From assembly GCF_010550245.1 (NCBI RefSeq), contig NZ_JAAGLU010000011.1, forward strand, positions 1 through 64,000: 64,000 nucleotides of DNA. The letters run 5' to 3'. This DNA is from Streptomyces sp. SID12501 (GTDB lineage Bacteria; Actinomycetota; Actinomycetes; Streptomycetales; Streptomycetaceae). The notes under the pieces are model-generated. The model was not told where the DNA came from. It ran no database searches and worked only from the letters and a program-made list of their open reading frames with translations. Below, piece by piece: positions 26,116-33,603 of this stretch. The translations under genes and the position numbers were made by a program. The number at the start of each line of letters is the position of its first letter. The first letter of the stretch is position 1.

Positions 26116-27696
26116 ATCGCCCGGTCAGTCATGGACCGATCACTCATGAGCACCGACGAGTTCGACTACGTGGTGGTCGGCGGTGGCACCGCCGGCAACG
26201 TGGTGGCCGCACGCCTCTCGGAGGACCCGTCCGTCACCGTGTGCGTACTCGAAGCGGGCCCGAGCGACGTCGGCGACGACAACGTCCTCAGACTCGAGCG
26301 CTGGATGGGACTGCTGGAGTCCGGCTACGACTGGGACTACCCGGTCGAACCGCAGTCCAGGGGCAACAGCTTCATGCGGCACGCCCGCGCGAAGGTGCTC
26401 GGCGGCTGCTCGTCCCACAACTCCTGCATCGCCTTCTGGGCCCCGGCCGAGGATCTCGACGACTGGGCGGCGGCAGGCTGTACGGGCTGGAGCGCGGCCG
26501 ACCTCTTCCCGCTCTACCGGCGCCTGGAGACCAACGACGCCCCTGGCGACCACCACGGCCGCACCGGCCCGGTGAAGCTCCGTACGCTGAAGAGCGAGGA
26601 CCCGTGCGGCGGCGCCCTCCTGGAGGCGTGCGCGCAGGCGGGCATCCCGACCACGCCCTTCAACACCGGTGAGACCGTGATCCGCGGGGCCAACTGGTTC
26701 CAGATCAACTCCGACGAGAACAACATCCGTCAGTCGTCCTCGGTCGCCTATCTCCACCCGGTCATGGGCAGGCGGCCGAACCTGGAGGTACGGACGGGGG
26801 TGCGGGCGAAGCAGCTCGTGCTGGAGGGGCGCCGGTGCGTGGGCGCCGAGTACCTCGACCCGGATCTCATCCACACGAGGACCGTACGGGCGCGCCGCGA
26901 GGTCATCGTGTCGTGCGGCGCGATCGACACCCCGAAACTCCTGATGCTGTCCGGTATCGGACCGGCGGAGCAGTTGCGCGAGGCCGGCGTCGAGGTGGTC
27001 GTGGACGCGGTGGGCGTCGGTGAGAACCTGCAGGACCACCCCGAGGGCGTCATCATGTGGGACGCCAAGCAGCCGATGACCACGACATCCAGTCAGTGGT
27101 GGGAGGCGGGCATCTTCTACGACACCGAACCCGGCCTGGACCGGCCCGACCTGATGTTCCACTACGGCTCGGTGCCGTTCGACATGAACACGGCGCGTTG
27201 GGGCTATCCGACCTCGGAGAACGCGTTCTGCCTCACTCCGAACGTGACCCGGGCGAAGTCGCGCGGCACGGTGCGGCTGCGCACCCGCGACTACCGGGAC
27301 AAGCCGATGGTCGATCCGCGGTACTTCACGCACGAGCACGACGCGCGCGTGATGACGTACGGGCTGAAGCTGGCGCGTCGGATCGCCGCCCAGCCCGCGC
27401 TGAGCGGCTGGGCGGGGGCGGAACTGGCCCCCGGGCCGGACGTCCGGACGGACGACGAGCTGCTGGACTACATCCACAAGACCCACAACACCGTCTACCA
27501 CCCGGCCTGCACGGTGAAGATGGGTGCGGACGACGACGCGTCGGCGCCGCTGGACGCGCGGCTGCGCGTCAAAGGGGTCTCGGGGTTGCGGGTTGCCGAC
27601 GGGTCGGTGATGCCGGATCTGGTGTCGGTGAATCCGTGCATCACGACGATGATGATCGGGGAGAAGTGTGCGGACCTTTTGAAGGAGGATGCGTAG
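26086..27696 (+). CDS. codA: Choline oxidase (GMC oxidoreductase)
   Basis: A 536-residue FAD-dependent GMC enzyme. The ADP-binding motif VVVGGGTAGNVVAARLSED (29-47) follows a short extra N-terminus. Residues correspond one for one with the choline oxidase active site known from Arthrobacter globiformis: FAD-linking His111 and Ser113 (GGCSSHNSC), Glu320 (LQDHPEGV), His359 (LMFHYGSVPFD), Val470 and His472 (TVYHPACTV), Asn516 (VNPC). It should oxidise choline to glycine betaine through betaine aldehyde, producing H2O2. ATG 26086 has AAGGAGG; further in-frame ATGs lie at 26101, 26131 and 26146. The neighbouring aldehyde dehydrogenase would complete or speed the second step. Together they give osmoprotectant synthesis. 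Confidence 0.85.
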   Translation: MDQPHMDQPHIARSVMDRSLMSTDEFDYVVVGGGTAGNVVAARLSEDPSVTVCVLEAGPSDVGDDNVLRLERWMGLLESGYDWDYPVEPQSRGNSFMRHARAKVLGGCSSHNSCIAFWAPAEDLDDWAAAGCTGWSAADLFPLYRRLETNDAPGDHHGRTGPVKLRTLKSEDPCGGALLEACAQAGIPTTPFNTGETVIRGANWFQINSDENNIRQSSSVAYLHPVMGRRPNLEVRTGVRAKQLVLEGRRCVGAEYLDPDLIHTRTVRARREVIVSCGAIDTPKLLMLSGIGPAEQLREAGVEVVVDAVGVGENLQDHPEGVIMWDAKQPMTTTSSQWWEAGIFYDTEPGLDRPDLMFHYGSVPFDMNTARWGYPTSENAFCLTPNVTRAKSRGTVRLRTRDYRDKPMVDPRYFTHEHDARVMTYGLKLARRIAAQPALSGWAGAELAPGPDVRTDDELLDYIHKTHNTVYHPACTVKMGADDDASAPLDARLRVKGVSGLRVADGSVMPDLVSVNPCITTMMIGEKCADLLKEDA

Positions 27697-27731
27697 AGGG
27701 GTGCGGGTGGTGGGGAACTGCGGCGCCGTCG

Positions 27732-27790
27732 TGGCTTGTCGCGCCCGCGCGGCGGAGCCGCAAATGTCACAGCCCCGCGCCCCTAGGGGG
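27732..27790 (-). repeat. Streptomyces-type intergenic repeat, copy 1
   Basis: On the minus strand it reads CCCCTAGGGGCGCGGGGCTG, then TGACATTTGCGGCTCCGCCG and CGCGGGCGCGACAAGCC. The same element appears on the plus strand at 33507-33565. It contains a hairpin (GCGGCTCCGCCGC) and lies between the convergent ends of choline oxidase and the SMC-like gene, overlapping the latter's last codons. Confidence 0.65.
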
Positions 27791-30700
27791 TTGCCCCTGA
27801 GGGAGTTGCCTGTGCCGGGCGTTTGAACATTCGTGTTGCCGTGATCTCGCTGTGCACCGCGTCTCCCTCCCCGTCCGGGGCCTGCTGGGGCAGTCCCGGG
27901 CGGAGGTGTTCCTCCACGCGGATGTACTTCAGGCCCGCCCGGAGGTCGGCGTCGTTGCGGAGGCGGATGACGAGGGGGAACTCGGCGAGCGCGGTCGTGT
28001 CGAACAGGCCGGTGGTGTAGAGGAGTTGGACGCCGAGCGCGTCGGACACGGCTCGCTGGAGTTCCAGCAGGTACGTCGCGTTGGCGCGCCCGATGGGGTT
28101 GTCGAGGAACAGCGTGCCGGCGTGCCGGTGCTTGTCGCGGCCCCGGTCGTTGCTGCGCAGCGCGGCCATCGTGCAGTACAGGGCGATGGCCGCGGTGAGC
28201 AGCTGACCGCCCGAGAAGACGTCGCCCATCTGTCCGACGGGTACGCGCTCGGCGCGCAGTACGGCGTCGGGCTTGAGGATCTCGACGGCGATGCCCTTGG
28301 GCTCGAGTGCGGCGCCGACTCCCCTCAGGAGCAGGGACATTCCGTCCCGGCGCAGGTCGGAGTTCTTCTTCACGGCCGACCGGGTGGCCTCGTCGATGAC
28401 CTCGCCGAGCCGCTCGGTGAGCGTCGCCTGGTCGGGCTCCTCGAACCGGATCCGCACGAACTCCTGCCCCGACCACTCACCGAGCCCTTCGGGCAGCCGG
28501 GACAGCCGCTGCGCGGACCGCAGGGTGGCCAGCGCCGACTCCACCAGCCCGCGCAACCGGTCCACGATCGAGTCCCGGTTCCGCTCCAACTGCGCCAACT
28601 CGTCTGTCAGGACCCGGAGTCGGGGTGCGAAGGCGTCGGCCCACTTCTGCGCGTGCTCGGGCAGCGCGGACGCGGGCAGTTCACGGATCTGCTGGCGGGC
28701 GGGAGTCCGCACCGCCTCGTACCGCGTGGAGTTGGCATGCCGAACGAGGATGTCGCTCGCCTCGCGCACAGCGCCCTCGGCCGCGGACAGGTCGGTGGCG
28801 CAGCCGCGCAGGGAGCGGCGGGCCTCGGCGGCCGACTGCCGTGCTTCCTCCGGGCTGCCGGGGTAGGGCTCCGGGGCTTCCTGCTCGTCGTCGGTGGCGT
28901 GTTCGCGCATCAGGTCGCGGAGCATGGCGGCGATCTCGTCGAACCCGGAGGCAGCGCCCTCGGCCGCCCGGTGGGAGCCGAGCAGTTCGGCGTGCGCCTC
29001 CCTGGCCTGGGTCAACGCCTCGCTGCGGGAGGCGAGTTCGGCGGTGGCGGTGCGCAGCAGTACCTGGGCGTGCTCGGCGTCGCGCGGGACGAGTTCCTCG
29101 GCCAGCTCGGTGTGCGTCTCGCCGTCCTCGGGCGCGTGCCGCTCGGCCTCGCCGCGCAGTCGCCCGAGCTGCTCGCTGGCCGTGGACACCCGGGTCTCCA
29201 GGACCTGCACCAGTTCCTCGGCCCGGGCGGATGCGGCCTGCCTGGACGGTCCGTCCGCTCCCTCGGGCACCTGCAGCAACTGCTCGGCGCGCGTACGCAC
29301 CTTGTTGCTCAGCCGGTCCAGGTCCGCGCGACTGGCGCTCTCCTCGCTCTCGGAGCGCGCCTGCTCCGCCCGCAGGTCGGCTCCGACGCCGACCTTCTCG
29401 TAGAGCTGGGATGCGGCACGGTAGGCCTCGCGGAGGGCGGGCAGCGACGACTTCGCGGCGTCCTCGTCAGGTTCCGGCAGGTCATCGGGGGCGCCCGCGA
29501 TCTCCGCGCGCTCTGCGCGCAGGGCTCGGGCCGTGCGGCGTGCGTCGTCGGCGGCGCGCTGGGTGGCGCGCCGGTCCTCGTCGGCGGACCGGGCACGCTC
29601 CAGCAGGACCTGGGCACGGGCCTCCGACTCGACTGCCTCGTCGGCCAGTTCACGCACCTTGACCTGCCACCCGGCGCGTTCACGCAGCCGGAACGCCAGT
29701 CCGGCGAGCGCGTCGGCGGCGCGCCGGGCGCGCTGGGCGGCCTCCTGCCGCTCGTCCCGCACCCGGGACGCCTCGCTCATCACCTCGTCGGCCTCGGCCC
29801 GTACGGTCCGCGCCTCGGCCAGCTCGGCTTCGGCCTCCTCGGCGAAGGCACGCGCGTCGTGCGCGACCCGGGCCAGCTCGACGAGCCGCCCGGCCGGACA
29901 GCCCGTACGCCAGGAGGTGAGCCGCGCGGCCAGCTCGCGGTCCTTCCCGAGCCGCGCCGCGAGCGTGCGGATCTCCTCCTCCCGCTCACCCGCCCGGGCC
30001 CGCAGCGCCTGCCGTTCCTCGTCGGCGGCGTGCTCGTCGTGCATGGCCGGGTTCGGCGGTACGAGGAACACGTCGCCGTCGCCCGGTCCGGGGGCCGGGG
30101 TGGGGGCGAGCAGGGCGGCTGCCGTGCCGACCGCCACGGCCGACCGGGGCAGCAGGGCCGCGTCGGCGAGGGTCTCGCGGGCACGCGCGTGCGTGCCGGG
30201 GTCGGTGATGATGACGCCGTCGACGAGTTCGGGGCGGGCGGCCAGCACGCGCGCGTGGTCGGCGGGGTCGACGGCCTGGGCGAGATAGCGCCAGCCGGGC
30301 AGCGCGGGGATGCCGTGCTCGCCGAGGAACTCGACGGTGGCCAGCACGTCGGGGCCGGGCGGCAGCAGTCCGCCGTCGCCGAGCGCGCCGAGGATGCGGG
30401 CGTCGTCGGCGGCACCGGTGCGCAGCTCGAAGAGCTGGCGCTCGGCGGAGGTGACACCGTCGACGAGCAGCTCACGGAGTTCGTCGGCGAAGCGGTCCAG
30501 CTCCTCGGAGGTCAGGGGACCTTCGTCGACGGCGCGGGGGGCGCCCTTCCCGCCGTCCGCGGCCGTACCCCCGGCGCCGCCGGCCTCGCCCTCGCTCGCG
30601 CCGTGCTGGCGCGGCAGCGCGGCCCGGCCCCGCTGTCGCGCACCGCCGGCGGACGGCAGGTTCAGCAGTTCGGCGAGCCGTTCCTCTTCCGCCAGGGCCT

Positions 30701-32495
30701 CGGCGGTGCTCCGCTCGGCGTCGTACGCGCGCTCGGCCGCCGTGGCGGCATCCGCCGCGCGGGCCGCCGTCAGCTCCGCTCGGGACTCGGCGGACGCCGC
30801 CTCACGCGCGTGTTCGGAAGCCCGCCGGGAGGCCTCACGGGTGGTGTCCCAGGCCGCGACGGCCGTCTTCTCGGCGTCGCTCGCGGCAAGCGCGGCCCGT
30901 GCCGGATCCGCGTCGGGAGCGCTGTCGTCGAGCCAGCCCGCGCGCACCGCCTCGGCGGTCTCCTGCTCGACCTCGCTGAGCCGCTGCCGCAGATGCCCGA
31001 CCTCGCTGCGGGCGCGCTGCGCCTCGGTGGCCGCGCCCGTCGAGTCGCGGTGGGCGACCTCGCTGACCTCCTGAAGGGCGACGGACCGCTCCTCCTCCTC
31101 GTTGGCGAGCGCCTCCGCGCCTTCCGCCGCCGAGTGCAGCGCCCGTACGAGGTCGACAGCGGCCTTGGCGCGGGCGGCGAGCGCAGGGGCGGCGTCCCGT
31201 TCGGCCTCGCGGATCGCGACAGCCACGCGCGCGGAGCGGTCGGCTGCGGCGCGGTGCCGCAGGACGACCTCGGCGGCCTGCCAGGCGGAGTGCATGGTGC
31301 GCGCGTCGGCGAGTTCGCGCTTCTGCGCGGCTGCCGTCTTCTCAGCCGCCGCGAGTGCCAGCGAAGCGTGCCGGAAGGCGAGTTCGGCGGCGATCAGCGC
31401 GCTGCGCTCCCGCCCGCCCTCGGAATGGGTGACGGCATACGCCGCGGCGGTGACCCGCTGGGCGAGATCGCCGGCCCGGACGCGTTCCTGCACGCCCCGT
31501 GCGGACAGCCGCCGGGCGAGGGTGCGCGTACGCCGCTCCGCACCCGCGTGGACGTCCCGCGCGCGGGAACGCGTCTGCGCGGCCTCGACGATCCGGCCGA
31601 GCAGGTCCACGGACCCGGCGGTGAAGTCCCGTTCGGCGATCAGTTCGGACCGTCGGCCCAGCTTGTTGCCGAAGCCGCCGACCAGGTCGGCGAGCCCGTC
31701 CGTGTCCCGGGTGTCGGTGACCGCGCGCAGCAGCAGGTCGGTGAAGTCGGAGTCCTTCTTGACCGCGAAGAGGCCGGCGGCCTCACCCTCGTCGGCGTTC
31801 ATCTCCCGCTGGTAGCGGAAGAGTTCGGGGTCGAGCCCCAGCTCCCCCAGATGCTCGATCCAGCGGTCGTGGATCTCCTCCCAGTGCACTTCGAGATGCG
31901 GGTACGCCTTGCCCGCCTCGGTGATCGCGTCCCGGAAGCCCTTCATGGTCCGGCGACGTCCCTGAGCACCGGAGGCACCCTCCACCGGTGGCCGTACGGC
32001 GGTGGACTCGGCGACGGGAAGGTTGTCGAGGCTCAGCCCCGGGCCGGGCCGGAAGGAGTACCAGGCCTCGGCGAACTTCCGCGGATCGTTGGAGACCTGC
32101 CGCCCCCGCCACTCGCTCGCCTTGCCGACCACGACCAGTTCGCCGGTGAGCGTGTGCTGCCACTCCAGGATCACGTGCCCGCAGTCGTCGGCGAGCAGGA
32201 ACTTCCGCAGCACACCGGAACTGGCGCCACCGAGCGTGTTGCGGTGCCCGGGCAGCATCACGGAGAAGATCAGCTTGAGGAGTACGGACTTGCCGCCGCC
32301 GTTCTCCAGGAAGAGCACGCCCGCGGGGGCGGGCCGGCGCGGCGGTCCGACGGGCTCGTCCTCGAAGAACTCCGCCTGGGTGGGCGCGGGGTCGGGCACC
32401 GGCTCGCCGACACCCCGCAGGTCAAGCACGGTGTCGGCGTAGCGCGCACCGGCAGGACCGATGGAGTAGAGGCGGACCCGGGACAGCTCGTACAT
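27783..32495 (-). CDS. SMC-like coiled-coil ATPase (MksB/JetC-like) with altered Walker B
   Basis: A 1570-residue protein with SMC layout. The N-terminal ATP-binding half has a Walker A loop LFLENGGGKSV (Lys69). Long Ala/Glu/Arg-rich coiled coil follows to about 665, a globular hinge-like part lies at about 668-815, and a second coiled coil reaches about 1330. The C-terminal half contains signature VFSGGQLL (1426-1433) and Walker B TLFLDNP (Asp1465, Asn1466); the position normally holding catalytic Glu is Asn. It is last in an operon after MksF- and MksE-like genes. The likely role is loop extrusion or DNA clamping in chromosome organisation or anti-plasmid defence. No JetD/MksG nuclease gene is beside it. 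Confidence 0.7.
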   Translation of the reverse strand: MYELSRVRLYSIGPAGARYADTVLDLRGVGEPVPDPAPTQAEFFEDEPVGPPRRPAPAGVLFLENGGGKSVLLKLIFSVMLPGHRNTLGGASSGVLRKFLLADDCGHVILEWQHTLTGELVVVGKASEWRGRQVSNDPRKFAEAWYSFRPGPGLSLDNLPVAESTAVRPPVEGASGAQGRRRTMKGFRDAITEAGKAYPHLEVHWEEIHDRWIEHLGELGLDPELFRYQREMNADEGEAAGLFAVKKDSDFTDLLLRAVTDTRDTDGLADLVGGFGNKLGRRSELIAERDFTAGSVDLLGRIVEAAQTRSRARDVHAGAERRTRTLARRLSARGVQERVRAGDLAQRVTAAAYAVTHSEGGRERSALIAAELAFRHASLALAAAEKTAAAQKRELADARTMHSAWQAAEVVLRHRAAADRSARVAVAIREAERDAAPALAARAKAAVDLVRALHSAAEGAEALANEEEERSVALQEVSEVAHRDSTGAATEAQRARSEVGHLRQRLSEVEQETAEAVRAGWLDDSAPDADPARAALAASDAEKTAVAAWDTTREASRRASEHAREAASAESRAELTAARAADAATAAERAYDAERSTAEALAEEERLAELLNLPSAGGARQRGRAALPRQHGASEGEAGGAGGTAADGGKGAPRAVDEGPLTSEELDRFADELRELLVDGVTSAERQLFELRTGAADDARILGALGDGGLLPPGPDVLATVEFLGEHGIPALPGWRYLAQAVDPADHARVLAARPELVDGVIITDPGTHARARETLADAALLPRSAVAVGTAAALLAPTPAPGPGDGDVFLVPPNPAMHDEHAADEERQALRARAGEREEEIRTLAARLGKDRELAARLTSWRTGCPAGRLVELARVAHDARAFAEEAEAELAEARTVRAEADEVMSEASRVRDERQEAAQRARRAADALAGLAFRLRERAGWQVKVRELADEAVESEARAQVLLERARSADEDRRATQRAADDARRTARALRAERAEIAGAPDDLPEPDEDAAKSSLPALREAYRAASQLYEKVGVGADLRAEQARSESEESASRADLDRLSNKVRTRAEQLLQVPEGADGPSRQAASARAEELVQVLETRVSTASEQLGRLRGEAERHAPEDGETHTELAEELVPRDAEHAQVLLRTATAELASRSEALTQAREAHAELLGSHRAAEGAASGFDEIAAMLRDLMREHATDDEQEAPEPYPGSPEEARQSAAEARRSLRGCATDLSAAEGAVREASDILVRHANSTRYEAVRTPARQQIRELPASALPEHAQKWADAFAPRLRVLTDELAQLERNRDSIVDRLRGLVESALATLRSAQRLSRLPEGLGEWSGQEFVRIRFEEPDQATLTERLGEVIDEATRSAVKKNSDLRRDGMSLLLRGVGAALEPKGIAVEILKPDAVLRAERVPVGQMGDVFSGGQLLTAAIALYCTMAALRSNDRGRDKHRHAGTLFLDNPIGRANATYLLELQRAVSDALGVQLLYTTGLFDTTALAEFPLVIRLRNDADLRAGLKYIRVEEHLRPGLPQQAPDGEGDAVHSEITATRMFKRPAQATPSGATP

Positions 32496-32573
32496 GGCGG
32501 ACTCTCGTAGTCGTAAGGAAGTAGTCGGGTGAGGGAGCAGTCGGGTTGGGTGTGGAGGGAGTCGGGGCGGCGG

Positions 32574-33461
32574 TCAGGAGTGGTGGAAGGGCAGTCCGGC
32601 GTCGGCCACCAGGTCCAGGTCCTCGGTGTCCTCGGCGGGCAGCAGCGTCGGTGTCCCGTCGGTGACCGGCACGACGCCCAGCTCCAGCAGCTCGGCCATG
32701 GCGGCGTTGCCGGCCATGTCCCGGACCTGGAGCTGGTAGCGGGCTGTCGTCCGATACGTGCCGCCGTTGTCGTCACCCGTGCGCTGGAGGAAGCCGGAGT
32801 CGGTGAGGAAGACGACGGCCTTGCCGACGATGCCGGTCGTCGAACCGGCCGGTCTCCGCGCGTCCTTGGTGGCCCCCGTGGCGCTGCGCCTTATCCAGAT
32901 CCGCCAGGCGGCCTCGAGTCCCGGAGCGTCGCTGACCGGGTCGGTGTTCTCGCCCTGTGCCTCGGCCCGTTCCTCCAGTCGCCGACAGGCCTGCCGCACG
33001 AAGGCCTCGACCCCGTTGACGGTGACGCGCCCGATGTAGCCGTCGTCGGCGAGATCCTCGGGGCGCGGAAACGCCATGGCGGCCACGGCGAGATGGGCGA
33101 GCCCGTGCAGGAAACGGTCCGAGCCGTCGGCGGACGTACGCCGTGCGTAGTCCCCCATCCGCACGGCGAAGACGGAGTCCTCGGCGGCGGTGACCGCCAT
33201 CCCCGCGCGCGGGGACACCTCCAGCACGACCAACCCCAGCCCGGCGGCCACGGCATCGGCGAGCCGTGCGAACGCCGAGTCCTCGCGGTACCGCCGCAAC
33301 AACTCGGCGTACTCCTGGTCCCGCGCGGCCTGAAGCTTGGCCTGAAGCCCGAAGGCAACCAGCCGCGCCGCATCGGCGGCATCGCCAGGAGTGATGACGG
33401 CACCGGCAGCAGCCGGCGCGACAACAACCTCCGGCTCACTCCGGTCGACGTGCTCGTTCAC
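32574..33461 (-). CDS. MksE/JetB-like condensin accessory protein
   Basis: A 295-residue soluble protein, middle gene of the three-gene SMC operon (142 bp after the kleisin-like gene, 78 bp before the SMC-like gene). It is mostly helical with a region suited to winged-helix folding in the C-terminal half (TTGIVGKAVVFLTDSGFLQR then RYQLQVRDMAGNAAMAELLE). Size and position match MksE/JetB (KITE-type) subunits of condensin-like complexes, which bind the kleisin. I see no direct sequence signature, so the assignment rests on context. ATG 33461 is the first start in the frame with a plausible ribosome site. Confidence 0.5.
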   Translation of the reverse strand: MNEHVDRSEPEVVVAPAAAGAVITPGDAADAARLVAFGLQAKLQAARDQEYAELLRRYREDSAFARLADAVAAGLGLVVLEVSPRAGMAVTAAEDSVFAVRMGDYARRTSADGSDRFLHGLAHLAVAAMAFPRPEDLADDGYIGRVTVNGVEAFVRQACRRLEERAEAQGENTDPVSDAPGLEAAWRIWIRRSATGATKDARRPAGSTTGIVGKAVVFLTDSGFLQRTGDDNGGTYRTTARYQLQVRDMAGNAAMAELLELGVVPVTDGTPTLLPAEDTEDLDLVADAGLPFHHS

Positions 33462-33506
33462 GGCCGAGACTCCTTGGGGTTCTGATCATCGGACGGGCGG
33501 ACAGGC

Positions 33507-33565
33507 ACCCCTATGGGGGCACGGGGCTGTGACATGTGCGGCTCAGCCGCGTGGGCGCGACAGGC
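33507..33565 (+). repeat. Streptomyces-type intergenic repeat, copy 2
   Basis: Plus-strand CCCCTATGGGGGCACGGGGC, then TGTGACATGTGCGGCTCAGC and CGCGTGGGCGCGACAGGCC, matching copy 1 (minus strand, 27732-27790) with a few differences. GCGGCTCAGCCGC forms a hairpin. It lies in the 142-bp gap between the MksF-like and MksE-like genes, in inverse orientation to copy 1. Confidence 0.65.
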
Positions 33566-33603
33566 CCCCACTGGCCGCAAGCCGAAGAACAACCCGCGGA
33601 ACA

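Noticed and set aside
27852..32510. A 1552-codon open frame on the plus strand opposite the SMC-like gene
   Set aside because: It mirrors the high G/C third-position bias of the minus-strand gene, has low-complexity Gly/Arg/Val composition, and lacks any motif. The opposite strand carries clear ATPase motifs.
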